Shown: piece by piece, positions 6,399 through 14,685 of the stretch
Numbering within the stretch: the first letter of the stretch is position 1
Layout of the letters: every line of letters starts with the position of its first letter
Translations under genes and position numbers: made by a program
Notes under the pieces: model-generated
The model's input: the letters and a program-made list of their open reading frames with translations, nothing else
Databases searched by the model: none
Told to the model about the DNA's origin: nothing
Source: Bradyrhizobium sp. 190
Lineage (GTDB): Bacteria > Pseudomonadota > Alphaproteobacteria > Rhizobiales > Xanthobacteraceae
Length of the DNA stretch: 64,000 bases
Direction: 5' to 3'
Assembly: GCF_023073415.1 (NCBI RefSeq)
Contig: NZ_JADPJL010000065.1
Coordinates: forward strand, 1-64,000

Positions 6399-7600
6399 CT
6401 AATGCGGCGTGTCTGGGTTCCAGCCGAGCAGGGCCAGCATCACGAAAAATCCGACGACGTACGCCAGAGCTATTGGCCAGCCCTGGCTGACCCAGCGGCC
6501 GACGGACTTGGCTTCCGGATACATGTTCGACAAAGCGACGCCCGCCGACGAGCCGAACCAGATCATCGAAGCCGACGGCATAGGCCAGATAGCCCCAGTC
6601 GTAGCCGCCTTGCTTCAGCGCGAGTGCGGTGAGGGGGATGTTGTCGAACACGGCGGAGACGAAGCCGAGGCCGAGCGTGGTCGGCCATGACGCGGCCGGC
6701 AGTTTCTCGACCGGCATCAGCGAGGCCGCGGTGACCAATGCCAGAAGAAAGATCGTGCCCTTGAAGGTTTCGGGCATCACCTTCCAATCGGGCGCGCGCA
6801 GTCCCGCCGTCAGCAGAATGACCACCCAGACGGCGATGCCGAGAACGGGAATTGTATCGAGCAGCGCCGGGAACTTGAGATTTGCGGTGATGTTGGCCGC
6901 CAGCGCGGCGATCAGAATGGCGGCGACGATGAAAACCCGCGTCGGGTCGATCTTCAGAACCTTTCGACGCATCCTTCTGGATCGGCGAGTAGCGATGTTG
7001 CTGAATGGAGGCGGGCACGGCGAAGATCAGCATGGCGACGATGGCCGCGATATAGGCCTCCACCACCGCGAGGGGACTGACGCCGGCGATCCACATCATG
7101 GTCGTCGTGGTGTCGCCGACGACGCTGCCCGATCCGCCGGCGTTCGAGGCCGCGACGATCGCGGCAAGATAGCCGATGTGAACCTTGCCGCGGAATACGT
7201 GGCGCGCAACGGTGCCGCCGATCAAGGCCGCCGCGATATTGTCGAGGAAGCTTGACAGCACGAACACCAGGACGAGCAGCACGACGCCACCCTTCCAGTC
7301 GTCCGGCAGCAGCGCCGGCATCTCATCCGGGATCCGGCTTTCCTCGAAATGCCGGGACAGCAGCGCAAACCCCATCAAGAGCAGGAACAGATTGCCGAGC
7401 GTGACCCACTCATGCGCCATGTGGTGGCCAAGGCCGGCGAGGCCCGCACCATGCTTGAAGCCGGTGAAGACCAGTTTGTAGACGATGATCGCAGCAAGGC
7501 CGGCCAGCGCGACCTGAAGCGTCTTGTGATGGAACAGCGCGACCCCGAGCAGCGTCAGCGCGAACAGGATGAAGTCGACGGGTATTCCGAACACCAACAT
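6399..7600 (-). pseudogene. Frameshifted ion-transporter permease (CitMHS/NhaD-like)
   Basis: Three minus-strand frames together read as one permease. The first (from about 7600, ATG before LVFGIPVDFILF; GTG 7627 is an alternative) carries SSFLDNIAAALIGG and AAIVAASNAGGSGSVVGDTT, typical of the ArsB/NhaD/citrate-transporter superfamily, and breaks near 6975. The second covers RRKVLKIDPTRVFIV to AYAVGFD and includes the second DNIPLTALALKQ half-repeat, breaking near 6570. The third reads MIWFGSSAGVALSNMYPEAK to the end at 6399. The second break fits loss of roughly 8 bases from a GFGGSMIWF codon run. Two breaks suggest a true pseudogene, though sequencing error is not excluded. The intact family exchanges Na+/H+ or carries anions in the inner membrane. 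Confidence 0.75.
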
Positions 7601-7680
7601 ATCTTTCGCGGCACTAGGCCGCTGCACCGGGGGCGGCCCGGCGCCCCAAAGCCACAGGCTCAGCGACTGCCTGCCGCGAC

Positions 7681-8001
7681 CTAAACCAGTTCGAGCCGCA
7701 AGGACCGGTCCACCATCTTGGCCGCTCGCTGCAACGTCGACAGTGTCACATTTCCATCCTTCGGGTCGAGCAGGCGGCTGATCTGGCTGCGGCTGGTCTT
7801 CATCCGTTCGGCAAGGCCCTTCCGGGAGATGTTCTTTGCCTTCATCGCCTCAACGATCTGCCATGCCAGCACTTCCTTGATGGCCGTCGCCTCGAACTCC
7901 TCAAGCTTGCCTTGATCCTTGAGGAATCCGTCGAGCGTGCTGAAGCCGACCGTCGAACGGACAGCTTTTCTTTTCCGGACTTTTGTCGTGCGTTTTGCCA
8001 T
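7681..8001 (-). CDS. XRE-family antitoxin (HigA-like)
   Basis: A 106-residue protein with a basic N-terminus (KRTTKVRKRKAVRS) and a C-terminal helix-turn-helix: AKNISRKGLAERMKTSRSQI then SRLLDPKDGNVTLSTLQRAA. This is the layout of antitoxins paired with phage Gp49/RelE-type toxins, which bind and neutralise the toxin and repress their shared promoter. Its ATG at 8001 coincides with the end of the toxin frame at 8001, so the two are translationally coupled in toxin-first order as in higBA. The antitoxin frame is intact although the toxin gene upstream is disrupted, leaving a functional antitoxin or an orphan DNA-binding protein. Confidence 0.85.
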   Translation of the reverse strand: MAKRTTKVRKRKAVRSTVGFSTLDGFLKDQGKLEEFEATAIKEVLAWQIVEAMKAKNISRKGLAERMKTSRSQISRLLDPKDGNVTLSTLQRAAKMVDRSLRLELV

Positions 8002-8353
8002 CAGTGTCCGAATTCCTTCATTCGTTTGCGAGCCAGTGCCAGCTCATCGTCGGGTGTCTTCTGTGTCTTCTTGATGAAGCCGTGCAGCACAATGATGCGT
8101 TCCGCCATGACGCAAAATAATACCCGTGCGATTCGATTGCTCGGAAGGCTCGTGCGGACCTCCCACAATCCTTCGCCCATCGGCCTGCAGAGCGGCATTC
8201 CCACCGGCCAGCGGAACTGGATACGCATCAGGTCGAGACCGATTGCATTCCGATCCCTTTCGTCGAGAGCACGAAGCCAATCCCGTACGATCTCCTTCCG
8301 CCGCGCGTTCGATAAAACACCACCGGTATCTTGCGCGGATCGCTACCGGCCAT
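8001..8353 (-). pseudogene. RelE/Gp49-type toxin with a frameshift near the N-terminus
   Basis: ATG 8353 begins MAGSDPRKIPVVFYRTRGG, which is the N-terminus expected of this phage-derived Gp49/HigB-like toxin family, but the frame then leaves homology. The downstream frame reads RRKEIVRDWLRALDERDRN, then IGLDLMRIQFRWPVGMP, GLWEVRTSL, RIARVLFCV and HGFIKKTQKTP, all family blocks, to the stop at 8001. The switch lies in the GC-rich run at about 8299-8318 and needs a single-base shift; the total length of 353 is not a multiple of three. In the second frame no ATG, GTG or TTG precedes ATG 8228. The toxin mRNA interferase is therefore probably inactive, unless a sequencing error is responsible. 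Confidence 0.7.
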
Positions 8354-8404
8354 GGCGACCTATATACAGGGCATGTACCATATAATGTCCAGGTTGGCAG
8401 CTGT

Positions 8405-9352
8405 TTATTTCAGCGCCTTCAGCCATGCGGCGATTTCGCTGACTGCGACGTTGGCCTGCTGCAGCAGCTTGCCCATGGTGAAGAAGCCGTGGAACTGGCC
8501 CGGGAAGTGCCGATAGGTCATGGGCACGCCGGCGTCCTTGAGCCGCGCGGCATATTCGGCGCCCTCATCGCGCAGCGGGTCGGCGCCGGCGGTCAGCACA
8601 TAGGCCGGCGGCAGGCCGGCGAGCGTTTTCGCGCGCGCGGGCGAGGCTTTCCAGTGATCGATGTCGGCCGTGCCGTTCAGATAGTGGTTGCAGAACCATT
8701 TGATCACGGAGTGCGTCAGCAGAATGCTGGTCTCGGGTTCGCTGTGTGAGGGATGACTCATCGCAAAATCGGTGGCGGGATAGATCAGCACCTGGCCCGC
8801 GAGTTTTGGACCGTCGCCGTCGCGCGCAGCCAGCGCCACGACGGCGGCGAGATTGCCGCCGGCGCTGTCGCCACCGACCAGCAAGTGCCCGGCGTCGATG
8901 CCGAGCTGGCCGGCGTTGGCGGCAACCCACTTGGTTGCGGTGACGGCGTCGTCGACAGCGGCAGGATATTTGTGCTCCGGCGCCAGGCGGTAGTCGACCG
9001 AGATGACGATCAACTCGCCCTCATGGGCAAGCTTCTGGCAGGCGACTTCATGGGTATCGAGATCGCCGATCACCCAGCCGCCGCCGTGAAAAAACACCAG
9101 GCACGGCGCAAGGCCATTGTTCTTGCGCAGCGTCTTCGGGGTGTAGATGCGCGCCGGGATCGCGCCGTGCGGCGCGGGGATCGACAGCGGCTTGTTCGAT
9201 TCAAGCGCGGGCGGTTCGGGGTTACTGACGACGCGGGCGTTCCGGTAATACTCGCGCGCTTCCGGCGCGGTCAGCGTTTCATAGGCGGGACGGCCCGCTT
9301 CCTGGAAAGCCTTGTAGACGGCGGCGGCATCGGCATCGAGCGTGACGGGCAT
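8405..9352 (-). CDS. Alpha/beta hydrolase, HSL-type esterase
   Basis: A 315-residue alpha/beta hydrolase of the hormone-sensitive lipase family. It has the oxyanion motif FFHGGGWVIGDLDTHE, the nucleophile elbow GGDSAGGN, the acid ADPLRDEG and the histidine PGQFHGFF, so the catalytic triad is complete. Expected activity is hydrolysis of short-chain acyl esters or lactones in the cytoplasm, since no signal peptide is present. ATG 9352 is chosen because the translated sequence upstream is Arg/Ser/Pro-rich and not family-like. It lies 31 bases downstream of an SDR gene on the same strand and is probably cotranscribed. The pair suggests a small catabolic unit handling an ester and the alcohol released from it; the substrate is unknown. 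Confidence 0.88.
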   Translation of the reverse strand: MPVTLDADAAAVYKAFQEAGRPAYETLTAPEAREYYRNARVVSNPEPPALESNKPLSIPAPHGAIPARIYTPKTLRKNNGLAPCLVFFHGGGWVIGDLDTHEVACQKLAHEGELIVISVDYRLAPEHKYPAAVDDAVTATKWVAANAGQLGIDAGHLLVGGDSAGGNLAAVVALAARDGDGPKLAGQVLIYPATDFAMSHPSHSEPETSILLTHSVIKWFCNHYLNGTADIDHWKASPARAKTLAGLPPAYVLTAGADPLRDEGAEYAARLKDAGVPMTYRHFPGQFHGFFTMGKLLQQANVAVSEIAAWLKALK

Positions 9353-9383
9353 GGTGGCGAGGACCTCGTGCGTTGATTGGAGC

Positions 9384-10163
9384 TCAGGCGGCGGTGCGGC
9401 CGCCGTCGACCGTATAGGCGGAGCCGGAGACATAGCTCGCCTCGTCGGAGGCGAGGAACGCCACGATGGAAGCGACCTCGGACGCCTGCCCGAGCCGCCG
9501 CGCCGGAATCCGGTCGACGATCTTTTTGTTCGGCGGCGGCTCATTGCCGGGATTGCGGCCCTGCAAAATCGTGCTCAGCATCCGGCTGTCGATCAGGCCG
9601 GGGCAGACGCAATTGACCCGCACGCCGGTGCCGGTGCATTCCCAGGCGGCGCTCTTGGTGAGACCGATCACCGCGTGCTTGCTGGCGCTGTAGACGGCGA
9701 TCATCGGCGATCCCATCAGGCCTGCGATGGAGGCGGTGTTGATGATGCTGCCCTTGTTCTGTTTCAACATCACCGGCAGCACATGCTTCATTCCGAGAAA
9801 GACGCCGACCACGTTGACATCGAGCACGCGCCGAAAACTCTCCAGCGAATATTCCGGGATCGGCTTGATGTCGCCCTCGATGCCGGCGTTGTTGTAGAAG
9901 GCGTCGATCGCACCGAACCTGTCGACGGTGGCGCGGACATAGTCCGCGACCTCGTCCTCCCGCGTGACATCAGCCGTCACCGCAAGCGCTTCGGCGGAGG
10001 CGGGAAGGTCCTTGATGGCGGCCGCGAGATCCTGCTCCCTGCGGTCGATGGCGACGATACGGGCGCCGCGTTCGGCCAGGAGGCGGATGGTCGCGGTTCC
10101 GATGACGCCGGCCGCGCCGGTCACGACGGCAACCCTGCCATCGAGGCGAATTCGATCGGGCAT
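9384..10163 (-). CDS. Short-chain dehydrogenase/reductase (SDR)
   Basis: A 259-residue classical SDR. Visible motifs are the cofactor loop VTGAAGVIGTA near residues 14-24, Asp at the end of beta-2 (VAIDRRE), which favours NAD(H) over NADP(H), YNNAG near residue 90, and the catalytic YSASK. The C-terminal signature SYVSGSAYTVDGG is also present. It probably oxidises a secondary alcohol or reduces the matching ketone. It is upstream of, and probably in an operon with, the HSL-type esterase. The start at 10163 is followed directly by a standard DGRVAVVTG beginning. Confidence 0.9.
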   Translation of the reverse strand: MPDRIRLDGRVAVVTGAAGVIGTATIRLLAERGARIVAIDRREQDLAAAIKDLPASAEALAVTADVTREDEVADYVRATVDRFGAIDAFYNNAGIEGDIKPIPEYSLESFRRVLDVNVVGVFLGMKHVLPVMLKQNKGSIINTASIAGLMGSPMIAVYSASKHAVIGLTKSAAWECTGTGVRVNCVCPGLIDSRMLSTILQGRNPGNEPPPNKKIVDRIPARRLGQASEVASIVAFLASDEASYVSGSAYTVDGGRTAA

Positions 10164-10288
10164 AGCTGGGGTTTCCTCTCGCTTGTCCGGTTATCCCGGA
10201 TTTTGGTGGTTTTCGCGCCAGGAGTGGGCACCCTCGCGCGAACGGAAGCGACTATTTCATCTGAAGCGGGGCATGACTAGATCATGGA

Positions 10289-10404
10289 GCCATGATCGAG
10301 ATCATGGCGCGACTACGAAAGCCGGTTTCGGCCTTCCGGGGCCATGATCGGAATTGTGGGCGCGACTATCGAAAGCCGCTTTCCGCCTTTCCGGGCCATG
10401 ATCG
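10289..10404. repeat. Short tandem repeats ending in GCCATGATCG
   Basis: Two copies of a 45-46-base unit start at 10306 and 10359, a 53-base period. Each begins GGCGCGACTA, continues CGAAAGCC and ends GCCATGATCG (10341-10350 and 10395-10404). A degenerate upstream copy ends with the same decamer at 10289-10298. They occupy the 366-base gap between the SDR gene (leftward) and the DUF2155 gene (rightward), which otherwise holds no gene. They could be protein-binding sites or minisatellite expansion. Confidence 0.6.
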
Positions 10405-10529
10405 AGTGCGGCGGGAAGGGGGCAGGCCGCCCTTTCCGCGCCGTATTCGCCGTGTTAACCGGATGGGACGCGAGCGGCGGATAAGTCTGTACTATGTCGC
10501 GAGCCCGATTCGCCTGTAAAAGCCGCGAG

Positions 10530-11513
10530 ATGCTTCGAACCATTGCCCTGACCGGTCTTGCGGCGCTGATCGCCGCCACCACGACTTCGCTTGTGCCGCC
10601 AGCGCAGGCGCAGATCGGTAATATCTTTTCCGATCCGCCGCTGCGGCCGCCGGGCGCCATTCCCCGCGGCAATCAGCAGCAGCAACCATTCCCCGACGAC
10701 GACGAGGAAGTGCCGGAATTGCCGCGCGGCCGCCTGTTGCCGACCCCGAACCGTCCGCCGCCGGGGCAGGGCGCTCCGCCGCCGGGAAGCTTCCAGTCGC
10801 AGCCGCTGGCGCCGCCGCCGGGAACGACCGTCGCTCCGCAAGGCACGCAGCCGGGTGTTGCGGTTCAGCCGCCGCAGCCGGGCCAGCCGGGTGTCGCCAA
10901 CGCGCCGCCGGGCCAGCGCCAGCCGCCAGCCAAGGGCGTGCCGAGCTCGCCGGCGACCCTGCAGCCGGGCGACGAGGTCGTGTCCGAGCCGCCGGCAACC
11001 AAGATCACCAACAAGAAGGCTGCCTTCTCGGGCCTCGACAAGATCACCGGCCGCATCATCAATTTCGAGGAAGATATCGGCGAGACCGTGCAGTTCGGCG
11101 CGCTGCGCGTGAAGACCAGCGCCTGCTACACGCGGCCATCGACGGAAGCTGCCAACACCGACGCCTTTGTCGAGGTCGACGAGATCACGCTGCAGGGCGA
11201 GGTGAAGCGGATCTTCTCGGGCTGGATGTACGCTGCAAGCCCTGGCCTGCATGGCGTCGAGCACCCCGTCTACGACATCTGGCTGACCGACTGCAAAGGC
11301 CCCGACCAGACCATCGTCAGCGCACAGCCCGAAGCGCCGAAGGCGCCGCCGCCGGCCGCAAAGCGTCCGCCGCAGCCGAAGCAGGCAGCGCCGCGCCCGC
11401 CGGGACCGCCGCCGCAACCGCAATTCCAGCCGCAGCCGCAACAGGCTCCACCGCCGCCGCCTCCGCCGCAGCAGCGGCCGGGTGGATTGTTTGGCGGATT
11501 GTTCGGGAATTAG
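10530..11513 (+). CDS. DUF2155 domain protein, exported, proline-rich
   Basis: A 327-residue exported protein. A Sec signal peptide (MLRTIALTGLAALIAATTTS to AQAQ) precedes about 130 residues of Pro/Gln/Gly-rich low-complexity sequence. The DUF2155 domain then covers about 165-265, with ITNKKAAFSGLDKITGRI, QFGALRVKTSACYTRP and IFSGWMYAASPGLHGVEHPV; the family has two conserved cysteines and both are present (ACY, TDCKG). A second proline-rich tail ends with GGLFGGLFGN. ATG 10530 gives a clean signal peptide; ATG 10494 in the same frame is the alternative. The domain function is unknown, and the protein is probably periplasmic or outer-membrane associated. The gene neighbours aat, as in many alphaproteobacteria. 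Confidence 0.85.
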   Translation: MLRTIALTGLAALIAATTTSLVPPAQAQIGNIFSDPPLRPPGAIPRGNQQQQPFPDDDEEVPELPRGRLLPTPNRPPPGQGAPPPGSFQSQPLAPPPGTTVAPQGTQPGVAVQPPQPGQPGVANAPPGQRQPPAKGVPSSPATLQPGDEVVSEPPATKITNKKAAFSGLDKITGRIINFEEDIGETVQFGALRVKTSACYTRPSTEAANTDAFVEVDEITLQGEVKRIFSGWMYAASPGLHGVEHPVYDIWLTDCKGPDQTIVSAQPEAPKAPPPAAKRPPQPKQAAPRPPGPPPQPQFQPQPQQAPPPPPPPQQRPGGLFGGLFGN

Positions 11514-11523
11514 CCGCAAAGAA

Positions 11524-11613
11524 CGTAGCCCGGATGGAGCGAAGCGAAATCCGGGGCCGCTCTCTCAGTGGAGGCACCGATCCCGGATTGCGCTTCGCTC
11601 CATCCGGGCTACG
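11524..11613. repeat. Inverted repeat with CGTAGCCCGGATGG ends
   Basis: Arms at 11524-11555 and 11581-11613 are near-perfect reverse complements; each outer end reads CGTAGCCCGGATGGAGCGAA on its own strand, and the inner ends carry ATCCGGG. The loop is about 25 bases. This is a widespread extragenic palindrome type of Bradyrhizobium. It lies between the convergent DUF2155 and aat genes, and its right edge supplies the aat stop codon (TAG within GTAGCCCGG). Confidence 0.85.
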
Positions 11614-12283
11614 GGCTCCGTGCAATAATCGCGAGCGCTTCCTCGCCGCTGATGCTGGCTTGTAACCGCATAAAATCCGCAGGCTCGCCTGCGATCGCCT
11701 TGTCGAGCAAGGCGCGATAGCGTCGCCTCGAAATCTCGACCGCGCCGAAGCTGCGCAGGTGTTCGGTGACATACTGGGTGTCGAGCAACTCGAACCCGCC
11801 CGCGATCAGCCGCGCCACCAGATGCACCAGCGCCACTTTCGACGCGTCGCGGGTACGGTGAAACATGCTTTCGCCGAAGAAGGCTCGCCCGAGGCTGACG
11901 CCGTAGAGGCCGCCAACGAGGTCGCCGTCCTGCCAGACCTCGACGCTGTGGCAGTGCCCGAGTTCGTGGAGCCCGACATAGAGGTCGCGGATGCGCTTGT
12001 TGATCCAGGTGTCGTCGCGCCCCGGCTGCGGCGCAGCGCAGCCCGCGATGACCGCCTTAAAGGCGGTATCGACGGTAACACTGAAGGCATCCGAGCGCAC
12101 GGTGCGGGCCAGCCGCGAGGCGATGCGGAATCCTTGAAGCGGAATCACGCCGCGCATTTCCGGCTCGACCCAGAACAGCGTCGGGTCACCGGCGCTCTCG
12201 GCCATCGGGAAGATGCCGCAGGCATAGGCCCGCAGCAGCACTTCGGGCGTGATTTCGGAAACGGCTGACTCGCGCGAGGTCAT
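11609..12283 (-). CDS. aat: Leucyl/phenylalanyl-tRNA--protein transferase
   Basis: A 224-residue enzyme that adds Leu or Phe from aminoacyl-tRNA to N-terminal Arg or Lys of proteins, marking them for ClpAP through the N-end rule in the cytoplasm. Family hallmarks are YACGIFPMAESAGDPTLFWV near the N-terminus, RDLYVGLHELGHCHSVEVW, and GGLYGVSLGRAFFGESMF. Length is normal. The stop codon lies inside the adjacent inverted repeat, so the last few residues (IIARSP) may derive from the repeat insertion. The gene is convergent with DUF2155 and divergent from the AEC transporter at 12418. In many alphaproteobacteria aat follows accC directly; here about 10 kb separates them. Confidence 0.93.
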   Translation of the reverse strand: MTSRESAVSEITPEVLLRAYACGIFPMAESAGDPTLFWVEPEMRGVIPLQGFRIASRLARTVRSDAFSVTVDTAFKAVIAGCAAPQPGRDDTWINKRIRDLYVGLHELGHCHSVEVWQDGDLVGGLYGVSLGRAFFGESMFHRTRDASKVALVHLVARLIAGGFELLDTQYVTEHLRSFGAVEISRRRYRALLDKAIAGEPADFMRLQASISGEEALAIIARSP

Positions 12284-12417
12284 GGGCTGATGATAGCAGG
12301 ACGGAGGGGGCCTATGCTACGTTCCGCAAACAATCAGTGCGCAGCCGTAGCCGCACGATGCGAGACGGATGATGGTAAGGCAATCCGCCCGACCGACTTC
12401 CCGCAAATGAGTGCAGC

Positions 12418-13359
12418 ATGAGCGCAGTGTTGATCGTCGTTCCGGTGTTCGCCTTGATTGCGGCCGGCTATGCGGCAGTTGCGCTACGCTTCATTTCCCC
12501 GACGGCGCACAAGGGTATTTCCGAGTTCGCCTTCAGCATCGCCATTCCAGCGCTCCTGTTCCGGATCGTGGTCGTCGCGGAATTTCCCGCCGTCAACGCC
12601 TTCGCGGTGTGGGGCGCCTATTACGGGGCAACGGCGGCGACATGGATCGTCGCGCTTCTGGCGTCATCCGTTCTTCGGCAATCCCGGCCTGACGGCGTGG
12701 TCCTCGCGATCGGCTCGATCTACGGCAACATCGTGATGCTCGGCCTTCCCCTGACGTTGTCGGCTCTGGGCAGTCAGGCGGCCGGCTCGATGGCATTGAT
12801 CCTGTCGGTCAACACGCCGCTGCTTTGGCTTTGCGGCACGCTGCAGATGGCATGGGCCGAGCGGAAGCCTTCCGAGTCAGCACCGCTACTGGTCCTGCGG
12901 GCGGTACGGGAGATTGCGCGAAATCCGATCATGCTTGCGCTCGGCTTCGGCTTCCTCTGGCGCTTGACCGGATTGGGGCTGCATCCCGTTGCGGATAAGA
13001 CGCTGGAACTGCTAGCGCAGGCGGGGTCGCCCACGGCGCTGATCGCGCTCGGCATCAATCTCTTCGGATTCAAGATCAAGGGCCAGGCAGTCGCGATGGC
13101 CGTCATGTGCGCGCTCAAGCTGCTGGCGATGCCAGCCATTGCCGCGATCCTTGCGTTCTACGTCCTGGCGCTGCCGCCCATTTCCGCGGCGGTGGTTGTC
13201 CTCTTTGCCGCGATGCCAACCGGCGCCAATGCCTACATCTTCTCGGCCCAGTACGGACGGCTCACCGAAGCCGTCTCGGGCGCAGTGGCTCTCGGCACGG
13301 TTTTGGCCGCAGTGACGTTGCCCGTCATCGTAGCATTCGTAACGGTCACGCTGCGCTAG
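12418..13359 (+). CDS. AEC-family transporter
   Basis: A 313-residue inner-membrane protein with about ten hydrophobic segments in two inverted halves and conserved Asn/Gly/Pro breaks (GSIYGNIVMLGLPLTLSALG and AAMPTGANAYIFSAQYGR), which places it in the auxin efflux carrier (AEC) family. The second block is the hallmark second-half motif. Substrates in bacteria are mostly carboxylates such as malate or malonate, or are unknown. Start ATG 12418 follows GAGTGCAGC; an overlapping ATG at 12408 is out of frame. It is divergent from aat and convergent with the catabolic operon that ends at 13382, so it could export or import a carboxylate from that pathway, but this is inference from position. Confidence 0.85.
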   Translation: MSAVLIVVPVFALIAAGYAAVALRFISPTAHKGISEFAFSIAIPALLFRIVVVAEFPAVNAFAVWGAYYGATAATWIVALLASSVLRQSRPDGVVLAIGSIYGNIVMLGLPLTLSALGSQAAGSMALILSVNTPLLWLCGTLQMAWAERKPSESAPLLVLRAVREIARNPIMLALGFGFLWRLTGLGLHPVADKTLELLAQAGSPTALIALGINLFGFKIKGQAVAMAVMCALKLLAMPAIAAILAFYVLALPPISAAVVVLFAAMPTGANAYIFSAQYGRLTEAVSGAVALGTVLAAVTLPVIVAFVTVTLR

Positions 13360-13381
13360 GCGTGCGACAACCGTCGTAATT

Positions 13382-14257
13382 CTAGTCCGCGTACCCGAAC
13401 AGCTTGGCGGGATTGGCCACCAGGATCTTCCGCAGCTCGGCCTCATCGGGCGCGTAGCGATAGAGGAGCTCGAGCAGGTCGGCGTCGTTGGGCGGCTGCA
13501 CCACCGAAACCGGGTGCGGCCAGTCACTGGCCCATACGCAGCGGTCGGGGGCGGCTTCGATATAGGCGCGCGCGATCGGCATGACGTCGTCCCAGGGCGG
13601 GCCATTTTTCGAGGTCTTTTCGCCGAGCGACAGCATCACCCAGAAATTGCCCTTCGACAGAAGCTCCAGCATCTTTTGCAAATTCGGATCTTCCTTGCCA
13701 CGCGTCGGGTCAGGACGGGCCATGTGATCAATCAGCACAGGCACGTCGAGGTTTTCGTATTTGGCGACGCTGGAGACGATGCCGTCCTTCTCCGGCTGGA
13801 TTTTTGCGTACCAGCCGAGTTCGCGAATGCGCGCGATCGCGCGGGCAAAATCCTTGTCCGAGAGCACCGCGCCCAGTTCCTGCCGGAAACTGAAGCGGGC
13901 TCCGCGCACGCCGGCGTCGTGAAGTTTGGCGAGATAGGCATCATCGGCTTCGGCAAACACCAGCGCGTTGGCGCAACCGCGATAGTTCGGTCCCATCGCG
14001 GCGAGGCCGTCGAGCACTACGGAATGATCGGCGCCGTAGGTCGTGGTCTGCACGATGATGCCGCGATCGATGCCGAGCGCCTTGTGGACGCGCAATGCAG
14101 CCTCCCAGGTCGCGGTCGGCATCTGGTAGGCGGCGCCCGGCCGCACCGGATATTTGTCCAGCGGACCCAGCACATGAAACTGGCTATCGATGCTCTTCGG
14201 CGGCGGCAGTTTTGAGGGACGGCGCGGGTTCGGGTCGAATGGGAGATAGGTCGGCAT
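13382..14257 (-). CDS. Amidohydrolase-2 family, PDC-lactonase-like
   Basis: A 291-residue TIM-barrel hydrolase resembling 2-pyrone-4,6-dicarboxylate lactonase LigI. Seen are IDSQFHVLG at the start of the barrel, GANALVFA-like strands (GCANALVFAEADDAYL), VLIDHMARPDP, and RCVWASDWPHP near the C-terminus with the conserved Asp. In most family members the first motif is DxHxH; here it is DSQFH, so the first His is Gln. The known lactonase works without metal, so loss of a ligand need not abolish activity. Last gene of the six-gene operon 18020-13382, separated from the RidA gene by 24 bases. Predicted to open a lactone or decarboxylate a ring-cleavage product; the substrate is unknown. Confidence 0.78.
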   Translation of the reverse strand: MPTYLPFDPNPRRPSKLPPPKSIDSQFHVLGPLDKYPVRPGAAYQMPTATWEAALRVHKALGIDRGIIVQTTTYGADHSVVLDGLAAMGPNYRGCANALVFAEADDAYLAKLHDAGVRGARFSFRQELGAVLSDKDFARAIARIRELGWYAKIQPEKDGIVSSVAKYENLDVPVLIDHMARPDPTRGKEDPNLQKMLELLSKGNFWVMLSLGEKTSKNGPPWDDVMPIARAYIEAAPDRCVWASDWPHPVSVVQPPNDADLLELLYRYAPDEAELRKILVANPAKLFGYAD

Positions 14258-14281
14258 GTCAGGTTCCTTGACTGGTCGCGG

Positions 14282-14668
14282 TCAGCCGATCACGGCGGTG
14301 AAATCGCATTGCACGAGCGCGCCGTTTTCCATGTCCATCTGCAGCGCGTGGCGGGCGGGACGCGAATGCCCGTCGGGAAACATCTTCAGCCATTCGGTGT
14401 TGACAGGCGCGCGCTGCGTGCGATCCTGCAGCCACACCGTCATCTTGATGATGTCGTCGGTGGTCCCGCCGCCAGCCTCCACGATTGCCTTCATGTGGCC
14501 GAACATGTTGGCGCACTGGTCCTCGATCTTTTCCGGCATCTTGCCGGTCGCTGGGTCGCGGCCGAGGATGACGCCGGACATCAGGAGATTGCCGATGCGG
14601 CAGGCGTTCGGAATGGGATTGGCGTGCTTGAACTCGCCGATATGAATGCTCTTGCGCCGTGTCATCAC
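14282..14668 (-). CDS. RidA/YjgF family protein
   Basis: A 128-residue RidA-fold protein: GNLLMSGVILGRDPATGKMP, then QCANMFGHMKAIVEAGGGTT, KMTVWLQDR and a C-terminal strand with VQCDFTAVIG. RidA members deaminate enamines or imines; one branch acts as 2-aminomuconate deaminase in aromatic catabolism. The catalytic Arg usually seen before the last strand (PxRxxV) is not obvious: the equivalent region reads SRPARHALQMDMENG, with Arg nearby. ATG 14668 is used, with a second Met immediately after. It sits in the operon between a hydratase and an amidohydrolase, so a deaminase step on an amino-substituted intermediate is plausible but not proven. Confidence 0.85.
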   Translation of the reverse strand: MMTRRKSIHIGEFKHANPIPNACRIGNLLMSGVILGRDPATGKMPEKIEDQCANMFGHMKAIVEAGGGTTDDIIKMTVWLQDRTQRAPVNTEWLKMFPDGHSRPARHALQMDMENGALVQCDFTAVIG

Positions 14669-14685
14669 TGCTCTCCGTTTCTTGT

